From Nocardiopsis sinuspersici (lineage in GTDB: Bacteria > Actinomycetota > Actinomycetes > Streptosporangiales > Streptosporangiaceae), in contig VWVT01000001.1 of assembly GCA_008638415.1 (NCBI GenBank), positions 496,001 through 560,000 on the forward strand: 64,000 bases of DNA, in the 5' to 3' direction. Made by a program: the position numbers and the translations under genes. The notes beneath the pieces were generated by a model. That model was not told the DNA's origin, did no database searches, and saw only the letters and a list, made by a program, of their open reading frames with translations. Within the stretch, counting starts at the first letter, position 1. Each line of letters begins with the position of its first letter. This document shows positions 26,046-36,508 of the stretch, piece after piece.

Positions 26046-27355
26046 GTCCTTCGACGGCACGGCTGCGCGCCTCGCCCCTCTTCTGGCCGCTGCCGCCGGC
26101 CCTCGTCCTGGCCCCGGCGGGCCTCATCCTCGCCATGACCCTCGCCGGCACCTGGGACCGGCTCGACTGGCGGGCCCTGGACTGGGTGTACCTCTCCGCG
26201 CAGGTGGGCGCCCAGGCCCGGCTGCCGGTCGTGGTGGCGGCCGGGGCCGCCGCCCTGGTCGCCGGCCGGTTCACCCGCAGGTCCCTGGTGTTCGCCCAGC
26301 CCTGGCAGCCGCGTGCGGAGCGGGACGTCCCCCTGCGCCACACGGTGGTGGTCGTGGCCTGGTGCCTGGGGGCCTACCTGGTGGGCCTGCTCCCCCTGAC
26401 GGTCGTCACCGCCACGCGGGGCGCGGGATCGCCGGACGCCGTCGCCGTCGCGGGTGCCCTGACCGGGTTCGCGGCCCTCACCCTGCTGGGCTATCTGTGC
26501 GGTGTCGCGGCGCGCGGCCTGCTCGCCGTGCCCGTCGCGGTCGGCACGGTCTTCCTCCTCACCAGTCTGGTCTTCGTCTCGGATCCCTGGACCGCGCTGT
26601 CGCTCCAACCGCCCTTCGAGCCCTTCCTGGGCATGCGCGAGGCCGCCGCCCTGGGCCCGTACCGGCTGGGATTCTTCCTGCTGCTGACGGTCGCGGTCGC
26701 CTGGACGACCGCCTGGCTGCTGCGGGCTCCCAGACGGTTCTCGGCCGTCCACGGGGCGGCCGTCGCCGCCGTCGCCGTGACCGTGGTCCTGCCGCACCTG
26801 CACCCGTTCCCGCTCGTGGTCCGCGCTCCTGGGGCCGCGGTCTGCGACGAGCACGGCGGTGTCCGCTACTGCGTGCACGAGGGACACGCGGAGGAGCTCA
26901 CCGCGATCACCGGCCTGGCCGCGCCGGTGTTCGACGCCTACGGGGTGGCCGACGCCCTTCCCCGTGAGGTCCGCGACCAGAGCCTGGCACGCGGTGACGA
27001 GCAGGCGTTCGACGGCCCCGGGCAGGACGTGCTCTGGCTGCCCGTCTACCCCGGCTGGGACCCGTACGAGGAGGTACCCGAGACCATGGCCGACTGGCTG
27101 ATACCCGACGTGGGGCGCTGCGGTTCCGGGAGCGTGGCCAGCCTGGACCGAGGCGCCCGGCCGCAGGAGCGCCGGGCCGCCGTCGTCTACGGGCTGAGGG
27201 CGTGGCTGGCCTCCCAGGCCTTCGGGGGCGGTGCCAGCGGCCATGCCCTGTTCGCCGACGCAGACCCCGACCAGGTCAGCGCGTGGATCCGGCAGGACCG
27301 CGAACGGCTGGCGTCGTGCGAGGTGGACCCCGAGGAGCTGCCGTGGCGAACGTGA
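26042..27355 (+). CDS. ABC transporter-associated membrane protein with soluble C-terminus
   Basis: 437 aa with about eight membrane segments in residues 15-265 (for example LPPALVLAPAGLILAMTL, HTVVVVAWCLGAYLVGLLPL, YRLGFFLLLTVAVAWTTAWLL). An extracytoplasmic or soluble domain of about 170 aa follows, with three Cys (VCDEHGGVRYCVHEGHAEEL, GRCGSGS). It is the likely permease partner of the upstream ATPase. I do not recognise the C-terminal domain. GTG start overlaps the ATPase stop. Confidence 0.75.
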   Translation: MSPSTARLRASPLFWPLPPALVLAPAGLILAMTLAGTWDRLDWRALDWVYLSAQVGAQARLPVVVAAGAAALVAGRFTRRSLVFAQPWQPRAERDVPLRHTVVVVAWCLGAYLVGLLPLTVVTATRGAGSPDAVAVAGALTGFAALTLLGYLCGVAARGLLAVPVAVGTVFLLTSLVFVSDPWTALSLQPPFEPFLGMREAAALGPYRLGFFLLLTVAVAWTTAWLLRAPRRFSAVHGAAVAAVAVTVVLPHLHPFPLVVRAPGAAVCDEHGGVRYCVHEGHAEELTAITGLAAPVFDAYGVADALPREVRDQSLARGDEQAFDGPGQDVLWLPVYPGWDPYEEVPETMADWLIPDVGRCGSGSVASLDRGARPQERRAAVVYGLRAWLASQAFGGGASGHALFADADPDQVSAWIRQDRERLASCEVDPEELPWRT

Positions 27356-28002
27356 TCCTGCGTCCCTCGCTGCTGCCGGTGCTCGGCGCGCTGGCCTCCG
27401 CCGCCGTGGCGGCGGCCTTCGGCGCGGCCGCGCTGGGGATCGTGGTACCGGTGGCGGTCTTCGACTGGCCCAACGAGGAGCAGCGCGTACCCGTCGCGGA
27501 GCTGCTGTGCGTGTGCGCGGCCATGGCGGGCGCCTGGGCCAACCGTCCCCGGCTGTGGGTCTGGGAGCGCCTGGGCGGTGTCCGGACCCGCGTGCGCGCG
27601 GCCGCGGTGGCCGCGGTCGGCGTGTCCCTGCCGGTGGCGGCGGGGGCCGCCGTACTGGTCGCCTCTCCCTCCGCCGAGAACACCTGGCTGCTGGTGACCA
27701 ACGTCCTGCTGGCGACCTCCGCCGTGTACCTTCTGGCCCCCTTCCTGGGCGCGGTGCCGTCGGGCCTGGCCGTGCTGGCGGGGATCTTCCTGGGGGCCGC
27801 GGCCTGCAACATGGTTCCGGGGCTGGACCGGGTGAGCCCGTACGCGTACGCGGGGAGCGACGGGTGGGTCGCCCCGGACCTCCTGCCCGCCGGGGTGGTA
27901 CCGGCCCTGGCCGTGGGCACGGCGGTGGCGGCGCTGGGAGTGCACGCGGTGACGCGCGGCTCGACGTCCCGGGTCCACCAGCGCGGGGAGGAGGCCGGGT
28001 GA
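27343..28002 (+). CDS. Membrane protein, third gene of the ABC operon
   Basis: 219 aa, about six membrane helices (LLPVLGALASAAVAAAFGA, ELLCVCAAMAGAWA, AAAVAAVGVSLPVAAGAAVL, and others). GTG 27343-27345 with GAGGAG upstream overlaps the end of the preceding gene by 13 bp, so the three genes form one operon. Probably a second membrane subunit of the transporter. Family not recognised. Confidence 0.7.
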   Translation: MANVILRPSLLPVLGALASAAVAAAFGAAALGIVVPVAVFDWPNEEQRVPVAELLCVCAAMAGAWANRPRLWVWERLGGVRTRVRAAAVAAVGVSLPVAAGAAVLVASPSAENTWLLVTNVLLATSAVYLLAPFLGAVPSGLAVLAGIFLGAAACNMVPGLDRVSPYAYAGSDGWVAPDLLPAGVVPALAVGTAVAALGVHAVTRGSTSRVHQRGEEAG

Positions 28003-28047
28003 GCCGGTTCTTCGGGAAGCTGTACCGCCCGGTGGCAGGATGGGGTC

Positions 28048-28464
28048 ATGAACATGCACCAGAACCTGTTGAACGAGCCGCCCGAGACGCGCCTGGCCGA
28101 CCATCCCGAGGCCAGGGAGGCGCTCGCCGCGTCCGACGACCCCACGCCGGTCGCCGGACGCTTCCCGGAGTACTCCGCCGCGTGGGCGCGCCTGGCCGAG
28201 CTGGCCCTGGCCGACGGCCAACCGGTGACCGCCTACGCCTACGCCCGCACGGGCTACCACCGGGGTCTGGACCAGCTGCGCCGCTCGGGGTGGAAGGGCC
28301 ACGGCCCGATCCCCTGGGAGCACGAGCCCAACCAGGGCTTCCTGCGCGCGCTGCACGCCCTGGGCCAGGCCTCGGCCGAGATCGGCGACACCGAGGAGGC
28401 CGAGCGCTGCGCCACCTTCCTGCGCGAGTCCAGCGCCGAGGCGGACAAGGCCCTCAACGGCTGA
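28048..28464 (+). CDS. DUF3151 family protein
   Basis: 138 aa soluble protein of the actinobacteria-specific DUF3151 family, function unknown. Typical blocks: NLLNEPPETRL at the start, FPEYSAAWARLAELAL, AYAYARTGYHRGLDQLRRSGWKG, and a helical C-terminus. The repeat-like helices suggest a TPR-type scaffold. ATG 28048-28050 was chosen (28054 possible). Followed by a very strong terminator. Confidence 0.88.
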   Translation: MNMHQNLLNEPPETRLADHPEAREALAASDDPTPVAGRFPEYSAAWARLAELALADGQPVTAYAYARTGYHRGLDQLRRSGWKGHGPIPWEHEPNQGFLRALHALGQASAEIGDTEEAERCATFLRESSAEADKALNG

Positions 28465-28483
28465 CACCGCGTCCCGTGGCCGT

Positions 28484-28528
28484 AGGGGGCCGCCCCGGGT
28501 TCCGTGGAGGAGCCCGGGGCGGCCCCCT
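28484..28528 (+). terminator. Very strong GC terminator after DUF3151
   Basis: 16-bp perfect stem (28484-28499 with 28513-28528) with a 13-nt loop, 20 bp after the stop. Confidence 0.85.
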
Positions 28529-28851
28529 CACGTGCCGTGGCTTCCGTGGGACGCGCCCGTGGGAACAGAACCCCATGGGACGGTCCCCACGGGCCGGGGC
28601 TCCCGTCAGCGCGGCAGGGCCCCGGCACCGATCACGGTGCCGCACGGGTCCACCGCGCCCCGGCACGCTCCACGTCACCGGCCCCGGCGTCCTCGGTTCC
28701 CGAGCGGGTCCACCACTCCACCCACCCCTGTGAGGGGGTGCGGAAACCGCCTCTGCGTGCGCTCTGAGACAGGCGGGAACCGTGTGCCGCAAGTGCCCTG
28801 GCGTCCCACTTAACCCGGATGCGGTGGTCGTGTACCCTCAATACGCAACGG
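28529..28851. other. Upstream region of purA
   Basis: About 320 bp without a gene. A weak promoter candidate is TTAACC (28810-28815) with TACCCT (28832-28837), just before the leader hairpin. Confidence 0.35.
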
Positions 28852-28881
28852 CCCCTGTCGCAGCCTTGCGCCAGGGGTTTT
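28852..28881 (+). terminator. Intrinsic-terminator-like hairpin in the purA leader
   Basis: Stem CCCCTG-t-CGCA with TGCG-c-CAGGGG (28852-28877) followed directly by TTTT (28878-28881), 57 bp ahead of the purA ATG. Placement between the likely promoter and the gene suggests transcription attenuation, or a stop for upstream read-through. Confidence 0.6.
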
Positions 28882-28931
28882 CCATGTTCGGGGCCGGAAA
28901 AGCCCCGGTCAGGTGTCGAACGAAAAGGTAG

Positions 28932-30221
<1,290 letters not shown>

Positions 30222-30263
30222 CCCCCACGTCTATCCGCCTTCAACACGAAGAGGCCCCCTGTA

Positions 30264-31514
30264 GTGAAAGCCCTCGTTCTCGGCGGCGGAGGCCGCGAGC
30301 ACGCCCTCGTCCGCGCGCTGTCCCTGGACCCGGGCGTCACCAGCATCCACAGCGCCCCCGGTAACCCCGGTATCTCGGAGCTGGCCGAGAACCACGTCAT
30401 CAACGTGACCGACGGCCTGGCCGTGACCGAACTGGCCGCGCGCATCCGCGCCGAGCTGGTCGTGATCGGCCCGGAGGCGCCGCTGGTCGCCGGTGTGGCG
30501 GACGCCCTGCGCGACCGCGGCATCCCGGTGTTCGGCCCCGACCAGGAGGCCGCGCGGCTGGAGGGATCCAAGGCCTTCGCCAAGGAGGTCATGGAGACCG
30601 CCGGGGTGCCCACCGCCAGGGCACGGGTGTGCAAGACGGCCGGCCAGGTGTCCGAGGCGCTGGACGAGTTCGGCACCCCGTACGTGGTCAAGAACGACGG
30701 CCTGGCCGCGGGCAAGGGCGTCGTGGTGACCGAGGACCGCGCGCTCGCCGAGCGGCACGCGCGCGAGTGCGGCCGCGTGGTCATCGAGGAGTTCCTCGAC
30801 GGCCCGGAGGTGTCCCTCTTCGTGCTGAGCGACGGCCTGCACGCGCTGCCGCTGCTGCCCGCGCAGGACTTCAAGCGCGCCTACGACGGCGACCAGGGGC
30901 CCAACACGGGCGGCATGGGCGCCTACGCGCCGCTGCCCTGGGCCCCGGCGGGCCTGGTGGACGAGATCATGGGGTCGGTCGTGCGGCCGACCCTGGTGGA
31001 GATGAACCGGCGCGGCAAGCGCTACCAGGGGCTGCTGTACGTGGGTCTGGCGCTCACGTCCCAGGGCCCGCGCGTGGTGGAGTTCAACGCCCGGTTCGGC
31101 GACCCGGAGACCCAGGTGGTCCTGGACCGGCTGGCGACCCCGATCGGCGCGGTCCTCCAGGCCACCGACACCGGCGGTCTGAAGAACATCGGCTCCCTGC
31201 AGTGGAAGAAGGGCGCGGCGGTCACCGTGGTGATCGCCGCCGAGAGCTACCCGGGCGACCCGGTCAGGGGCGACGTCATCGGCGGGCTGGACACGGCGAA
31301 CGCGCTGGACGGCGCGTACGTGCTGCACGCGGGCACCGCCTGGGAGGGCACGAGCGGCGTCAAGTCCAACGGCGGCCGGGTGCTCAACGTGGTCGGCACC
31401 GGCGCCGACCTGCGCCAGGCCCGCGCCCGGGCCTACGACGCGGCGTCCCGGATCGAGCTGCGCGGCTCCTTCTACCGCACCGACATCGCCGAGCGGGCCG
31501 CCGCCGAGCTGTAG
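30264..31514 (+). CDS. purD: Phosphoribosylamine-glycine ligase (GAR synthetase)
   Basis: 416 aa ATP-grasp enzyme joining phosphoribosylamine and glycine in purine synthesis. Seen: start MKALVLGGGGREHAL, VVKNDGLAAGKGVVV, QDFKRAYDGDQGPNTGGMGA, and EFNARFGDPETQ, all diagnostic. GTG start 30264-30266 with GAAGAGG upstream, 42 bp after purA. Confidence 0.98.
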   Translation: MKALVLGGGGREHALVRALSLDPGVTSIHSAPGNPGISELAENHVINVTDGLAVTELAARIRAELVVIGPEAPLVAGVADALRDRGIPVFGPDQEAARLEGSKAFAKEVMETAGVPTARARVCKTAGQVSEALDEFGTPYVVKNDGLAAGKGVVVTEDRALAERHARECGRVVIEEFLDGPEVSLFVLSDGLHALPLLPAQDFKRAYDGDQGPNTGGMGAYAPLPWAPAGLVDEIMGSVVRPTLVEMNRRGKRYQGLLYVGLALTSQGPRVVEFNARFGDPETQVVLDRLATPIGAVLQATDTGGLKNIGSLQWKKGAAVTVVIAAESYPGDPVRGDVIGGLDTANALDGAYVLHAGTAWEGTSGVKSNGGRVLNVVGTGADLRQARARAYDAASRIELRGSFYRTDIAERAAAEL

Positions 31515-31601
31515 CGGACGGGCGCACCCGCGAGCGGGCGTGCCCCGGCCCCTCCGACCCTGCGGACGGCCAGGACCGAACTCCCAGAAAGGTACGGACC
31601 C

Positions 31602-32507
31602 GTGAGCGGTTTCGTCGTCAAGCCCGAACCCGTCCAGGTCGAGGGGCTCACCCACCTGCACACCGGCAAGGTGCGCGATCTGTACGCCGCGGCCGACGGC
31701 GCGCTGGTGATGGTCGCCAGCGACCGGGTGTCGGCCTACGACTGGGTGCTGCCCACCGAGATCCCGGGCAAGGGACGGCTGCTCACCCAGCTGTCCCTGT
31801 GGTGGTTCGACCGGCTGGGCGACCTGGTGCCCGACCACGTCGTGTCCGACGCCCTGCCCGAGGGCGCTCCCGCCGACTGGGCCGGAAGGACGCTGGTGTG
31901 CCGCAGGCTGGACATGGTGCCCGTGGAGTGCGTGGCGCGCGGCTACCTCACCGGATCCGGTCTGGAGGAGTACCGGGCGGACGGCACCGTGTGCGGGATC
32001 GCACTCCCCGACGGGCTGGTCGACGGTTCCGAGCTGCCCGAGCCGATCTTCACCCCGGCGACCAAGGCCGAGGTGGGCGACCACGACGAGAACGTCTCCT
32101 TCGAGGCCGTCGCCGCCGCGCACGGCGAGAAGCTGGCCGCCGACCTGCGCGACCTCACGCTGCGGGTGTACGGGCGCGGCCGGGAGATCGCGCGGGAGCG
32201 CGGCATCATCCTCGCCGACACCAAGTTCGAGTACGGGCGGGACGGGGAGGGGAACCTGGTGCTGGCCGACGAGGTGTTCACGCCCGACTCCTCCCGCTAC
32301 TGGCCCGCCGACGCGTGGGCCCCCGGACGGCCGCAGCCCTCCTTCGACAAGCAGGTGCTGCGGGACTGGCTGCGCTCGCCCGAGTCCGGATGGGACCGGG
32401 CGTCGGAGACCCCGCCGCCGGAGCTGCCCGAGCACGTGGTGCAGCACACCCTCGACCGGTACGTGGAGATCTACGAGCGCCTGACCGGGGACGAACCCGC
32501 CCTGTGA
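31602..32507 (+). CDS. purC: Phosphoribosylaminoimidazole-succinocarboxamide synthase
   Basis: 301 aa SAICAR synthetase, the aspartate-adding step of purine synthesis. Seen: HTGKVRDLY, VASDRVSAYDWVLPTEIPGKG, VPVECVARGYLTGSG, and DTKFEYG. The long form (about 300 aa) is usual in actinobacteria. GTG start 31602-31604 with AGAAAGG upstream; 87 bp after purD, likely one transcript. Confidence 0.98.
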   Translation: MSGFVVKPEPVQVEGLTHLHTGKVRDLYAAADGALVMVASDRVSAYDWVLPTEIPGKGRLLTQLSLWWFDRLGDLVPDHVVSDALPEGAPADWAGRTLVCRRLDMVPVECVARGYLTGSGLEEYRADGTVCGIALPDGLVDGSELPEPIFTPATKAEVGDHDENVSFEAVAAAHGEKLAADLRDLTLRVYGRGREIARERGIILADTKFEYGRDGEGNLVLADEVFTPDSSRYWPADAWAPGRPQPSFDKQVLRDWLRSPESGWDRASETPPPELPEHVVQHTLDRYVEIYERLTGDEPAL

Positions 32508-32870
32508 AACACCGCCCGGGAGTGATTCGGCGCACGCGGTCGCCGTTTCGTGTCCAGGAGCGCGTATGGTGGTTGACGTTGTGCGCAGCGCCGGTACCGG
32601 CGTACACCCACGCGTGCGGCAGCCCTGGTTTTTCCCGCCGGCGAATACCCCTGTGGTCGTTTGACGGGACTCCATCCGCGATTCGCGGGTATACCACGCT
32701 CTGGATCGGTACACGCAGGCGAGTGCTATAGAGTCGTCGCGCACACCGTTTCACTGGCCGCGCAGGTCACACGCACGATGGTCGCAACGTTCCAGGGGAA
32801 ATCCGCGTCCAATACAGGCGAAGCCCGACGAGGGTGACCTTTTTTTCACATCTGCCTCACAAAGGAGCAC
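32508..32870. other. Intergenic region upstream of murA
   Basis: 363 bp, clearly AT-richer than its surroundings, without a gene. Contains TTGACG (32573-32578) and TATAGA (32727-32732) as isolated promoter-like elements, neither with a good partner. Likely murA promoter and a long leader. Confidence 0.4.
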
Positions 32871-34172
32871 ATGAGCATGGGCCAGGAGGTTCGTTACCGC
32901 GTCCGCGGCGGACGCCCCCTCAGTGGAACGGCGTTCATCCAAGGCGCGAAGAACGCCGTCCTGCCGATGATCGGGGCCGCCCTACTCGCGGCCAGGGGCC
33001 GTACGGTGTTGCGGAACGTTCCGGTTATCGAGGACGTCTACCGAGCTCTCGAGCTCGCCGAACACGTGGGCGCCAAGGTCGAGTTCCATGAGGCCGAGCG
33101 AACCGTCGTCATCGACGCCTCCAAGCTCAACGACCCCGAGCGCGCCGTCCTGCCCGCCGACATCGCGGCCCGTTTCCGCGGTTCCGTGCTCTTCGTCCCC
33201 GCGCTGATGCACCGCACCGGCCACGCCCGCATCGAGGGCGTCGGCGGATGCAACCTGGGCAGCCGCAACCTGGACTTCCACTACCGGGGCTTCGCGCGCC
33301 TGGGTGCCGAGGTCACCGAGGACACCGAGCGCAACCACATCAACGTCGAGGCCAGCAACCTCCGCGGTGGCCGCCTCTACCTGGACACCCCGTCCCACAC
33401 GGGTACCGAGAACCTGATCATGGCCGCGGTCCTGGCCCCCGGCACCACCGTGATCGAGCACGCGGCCCTGGAGCCCGAGGTCCTCGACGTCATCGAGTTC
33501 CTGAGCGCCATGGGCGCCAAGATCAGCGGCGGCGGCACGGGCTTCATCACCGTCGAGGGCGTCGAGCAGCTCACGGCCGTCGAGCACACCATCATGGCCG
33601 ACCGCATCGACGCCGGCGTGTTCGCGATGACCGTCGCCGCCACCGGCGGCGAGGTGAGCCTCGTGGGCGCCCAGCTGGAGCACCTGGGCGTGGCCCGCTG
33701 GAAACTCGAGCAGATGGGCGTGGGCTTCTCCCAGGAGGGCGCGGTCCTGCACGTCCAGCGCGACCCCTCGGTGCCGCTGCGCCCCATCAACGCCGTCACC
33801 TCGCCCTTCCCGGGCTTCGCCACCGACCTGCAGTCGCCGCTGATGGCCCTGGCCACCCTGGCCGACGGTGAGAGCTACATCCACGAGGCCATCTACGACG
33901 GCCGGTTCGCCCTGGCCGACGAGCTCACCAAGATGGGTGCCAAGATCGAGGTGGAGGGCACCCGCGCGATCGTGCACGGGACCACCAACCTGCGCGGCGC
34001 CGAGGTCATCGCACACGACCTGCGCACCGGTGCGGCCCTGGTCCTCGCCGGACTGGTCGCCGAAGGTGAGACAATCGTGGCGCCTGGTTATCTGGTGGAC
34101 CGCGGTCACGCTCAGTTCGCGTCTCGGCTCGCCGCGCTAGGCGGTGACGTGGAGCGCGTCACCGTCTCGTAG
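32871..34172 (+). CDS. murA: UDP-N-acetylglucosamine 1-carboxyvinyltransferase (MurA)
   Basis: 433 aa. Transfers enolpyruvate from PEP to UDP-GlcNAc, the first committed peptidoglycan step, in the cytoplasm. Seen: GAKNAVLPMIGAALL (substrate Lys-Asn), the PEP-binding and fosfomycin-target Cys in GVGGCNLGSR, TSPFPGFATDLQSPLMAL with the general-base Asp, and a closing ALVLAGLVAEGET. Around the Cys the usual ARPVDLH reads SRNLDFH, a divergent form. ATG 32871-32873 with AAAGGAG upstream. Followed by a terminator, then a regulator-like gene. Confidence 0.93.
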   Translation: MSMGQEVRYRVRGGRPLSGTAFIQGAKNAVLPMIGAALLAARGRTVLRNVPVIEDVYRALELAEHVGAKVEFHEAERTVVIDASKLNDPERAVLPADIAARFRGSVLFVPALMHRTGHARIEGVGGCNLGSRNLDFHYRGFARLGAEVTEDTERNHINVEASNLRGGRLYLDTPSHTGTENLIMAAVLAPGTTVIEHAALEPEVLDVIEFLSAMGAKISGGGTGFITVEGVEQLTAVEHTIMADRIDAGVFAMTVAATGGEVSLVGAQLEHLGVARWKLEQMGVGFSQEGAVLHVQRDPSVPLRPINAVTSPFPGFATDLQSPLMALATLADGESYIHEAIYDGRFALADELTKMGAKIEVEGTRAIVHGTTNLRGAEVIAHDLRTGAALVLAGLVAEGETIVAPGYLVDRGHAQFASRLAALGGDVERVTVS

Positions 34173-34175
34173 GGA

Positions 34176-34231
34176 GCCGAAAGCGCAGTTCAAGCCGGGG
34201 TGGGGGCCCGTCTCCCACCCGGGCTTTCGGC
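34176..34231 (+). terminator. Terminator of murA
   Basis: Outer 9-bp stem GCCGAAAGC (34176-34184) with GCTTTCGGC (34223-34231) around an inner GGTGGG/CCCACC stem, starting 4 bp after the stop. Confidence 0.8.
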
Positions 34232-34369
34232 GTTGATATGGAAAACGATCTTCTTAGGCCCCGCACAATGGGTACGATCTCGGCAATCATGCCGTGACAG
34301 AGATCGGGTCGGGAAACCAGTGGGCGCACATAGTGAAGAGCGTGGAATGGTAGCGGGGAGCAACCCGAG

Positions 34370-35689
34370 GTGAGTGCCCAGCGTACTGGCGATTTGACGA
34401 TCGGCGTCATAGGACCCCATGAGGTGGTCGAACGGGTCATGCTCATGGGCCCGGGGTCCACAGGGCCCCTCAACGCCAGACTCATCGCCGCCGCGTACCG
34501 AGATGAGCAAGAGGCGACGGACAAGGTCGTCAGGCTGGGTTCGGCGATCGACGCGTATCTGTTCGCCAGCCCTGTCCCCTACGAGTTCGCACGCAAGGCC
34601 GGTGTGCTGACCATGCCCGCCACCTTCGTGCCCCTCGGAGGGGCGAGCCTGCACGAGGCCCTGCTCCGAGCGACCCTGGACGAGCGCTACGACCCGACCA
34701 GAGCCAGTCTGGACGTGCTCAGCCGCGCCGACGTGGTCGAGGCCTACTCCGAGGTCGACCTGCCCGTGGACGGTATCCACGTGCACGAGGAGCTCACCAA
34801 CACCGCGCAGCTGACGTCCTTCCACGAGGGCCTGTGGCGTCGCAAGGCCACCAGGATGGCGATCACCTGCGTACGCGGGGTCGCCGAGCGCCTGGAGGCC
34901 ATCGGCGTGCCGGTGGTCCGGCTGCGGCCGACCAACGCGGGTGTGCGCAGCGCCCTGCAGACCGCGGGTCTGCTGGGGGCGCACCACCGGCTGGAGGAGG
35001 CGCAGCTGGGCGTCGTGGTGGTGGACGTGCCCACCCTGCGCGACTCGACAAGGCGTTCGACCCCCCGGTACTGGCGTGACGAGCTGCGTCTGTCGCTGCA
35101 CCGGCTACTGCTCCAGGAGGCGCACCGGATCAACGCCACGGCACACCGTCTGGACGACCACTCGTTCATGGTGACGGCGACCCGGGGCTCGCTCGTGACC
35201 GCGACCGAGGGCTTCCGGCAGCCGCCGTTCGTGGAACGGATCAAGGCGGAGCTCGGGATCGCGATCGAGGTCGGGATCGGCATGGGCCGGACCACACAGG
35301 ACGCCGAGGCGCACGCCAGGGCGGCCCTGAACCGCGCTCAGGCGTCGCGTCAGAGCTTCGCGGTGGACCGCGAGGGCCGTTCCCTGGTGCCCGCCCAGCG
35401 CGCACCCGCACGGCAGTCCTCCGAGCCGCTGCGGACCAAGGGGCGCGAGACGCTGGTCCGGCTCTCGGAGAAGATCGCCGAGGAGGACGGGCCGCTGGTC
35501 GTCGACGCGGAGAACGCCGGGCGGATGCTCGGGGTCACCTCCCGGACCGCGCGCCGGCTGCTGCGGACCCTGGTGGAGGAGGGGTTGGCGTGGCCGCTGC
35601 CGCCCAACCGGACCCTCCAGCCGGGCCGCCCCCGCCAGCTGTACCGGCTGATCGTGGAGAAACTGGACAAGGACGCAGCCGGTAAGTAG
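34370..35689 (+). CDS. Regulator-like protein with C-terminal winged helix
   Basis: 439 aa, soluble. N-terminal 110 residues (TIGVIGPHEVVERVMLMG onward) look like a ligand-sensing Rossmann-type domain. The middle resembles a degenerate cyclase/GGDEF fold (ending IEVGIGMGRTTQDAEAHARAAL). The last 90 residues hold a helix-turn-helix (NAGRMLGVTSRTARRLLRTLVEEGLAWPL). I infer a transcriptional regulator responding to a small molecule; its targets are unknown. GTG start 34370-34372 with GGGGAG upstream. It lies 140 bp after the murA terminator on the same strand. Confidence 0.65.
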   Translation: MSAQRTGDLTIGVIGPHEVVERVMLMGPGSTGPLNARLIAAAYRDEQEATDKVVRLGSAIDAYLFASPVPYEFARKAGVLTMPATFVPLGGASLHEALLRATLDERYDPTRASLDVLSRADVVEAYSEVDLPVDGIHVHEELTNTAQLTSFHEGLWRRKATRMAITCVRGVAERLEAIGVPVVRLRPTNAGVRSALQTAGLLGAHHRLEEAQLGVVVVDVPTLRDSTRRSTPRYWRDELRLSLHRLLLQEAHRINATAHRLDDHSFMVTATRGSLVTATEGFRQPPFVERIKAELGIAIEVGIGMGRTTQDAEAHARAALNRAQASRQSFAVDREGRSLVPAQRAPARQSSEPLRTKGRETLVRLSEKIAEEDGPLVVDAENAGRMLGVTSRTARRLLRTLVEEGLAWPLPPNRTLQPGRPRQLYRLIVEKLDKDAAGK

Positions 35690-35854
35690 CCGCGGACGGT
35701 GTTGGCCGTGGACCTGTGCGAACCGCGTGGACGCGACGGACGGGGGTGCTCCCGAGGGGGCGCCCCCGTTCTCATGTGTGCCGTGGAGGTCCGCGTGGGC
35801 CCGAGGCGGGACCGGAGCGGCCGGGCGGAACCGGCGTGCGGCGGGCCGGGGCCG

Positions 35855-35872
35855 TCCACAGGCTGTGGATAA
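35855..35872. promoter_or_regulatory. TCCACAG palindrome containing a perfect DnaA box
   Basis: TCCACAGGCTGTGGA (35855-35869), continued to TGTGGATAA (35864-35872), the exact complement of the DnaA box TTATCCACA. It lies 40 bp upstream of the kinase-like gene. A near-identical palindrome follows that gene. Confidence 0.45.
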
Positions 35873-35912
35873 CCAGGTGACCCGGAGGCCCTTGCCTGTC
35901 AGGCTGGCGCGC

Positions 35913-36461
35913 ATGGGCGACGGCGCGGACGACGACGGCACACGGAAACGGCTGCTCCTCATCGGCGGAGGCTCGGGAACCGGCAAGACCGCGGTCGGGT
36001 GGGAGGTCTCCGAGATCCTCAAGCGGCGCGGGACCGCGCACTGCGTCCTTGAGGGCGACTACATGGACCAGGTCCACCCGGCCCCGCCCGGCGACCCCCA
36101 CCGGGCGGCGATCACCGAACGCAACGTCACCGCGGTCTGGGCGAACTACGCGGAGCTCGGGCACCACCGCCTGATCTACACGAACACCGTCAGCGTCCTG
36201 GCGGAGGACATGCTCCGCCGCGCCATGGGCGGCGGGGACGTCGGAGCCACCCGTGTACTGCTCACCGCGGGCGAGGACACCGTGCGCGCGCGGCTGGCCG
36301 TACGCGAGACCGGCTCGCAACTGCTCCCCCACATCGAGCGCAGCCTGCGCGCGGCCGTCCACCTGGACGCGGAGGCGCCCGCGGGGACCGTGCGCGTGGC
36401 CACGGACGGCCTCACCGTCGAGGAGGTCGCCGGGAGGGTCGTGGACGCCGCCGGGTGGTGA
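35913..36461 (+). CDS. P-loop kinase-like protein
   Basis: 182 aa. Walker A GGGSGTGKTAVG near residue 15-26, an acidic substrate-side motif LEGDYMDQVHP, and a helical tail ending EEVAGRVVDAAGW. Overall it looks like a small-molecule kinase of the adenylylsulfate/shikimate-kinase-like P-loop group; substrate unknown. ATG 35913-35915 was chosen because the domain starts there; an upstream in-frame start would add a low-complexity tail. Flanked on both sides by TCCACAG palindromes. Convergent with the aminotransferase gene. Confidence 0.7.
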   Translation: MGDGADDDGTRKRLLLIGGGSGTGKTAVGWEVSEILKRRGTAHCVLEGDYMDQVHPAPPGDPHRAAITERNVTAVWANYAELGHHRLIYTNTVSVLAEDMLRRAMGGGDVGATRVLLTAGEDTVRARLAVRETGSQLLPHIERSLRAAVHLDAEAPAGTVRVATDGLTVEEVAGRVVDAAGW

Positions 36462-36508
36462 GCGCCGGGCCGGCGCGGTGGGCTCCGGCCCGGCGTCCCG
36501 CCCGTCCG

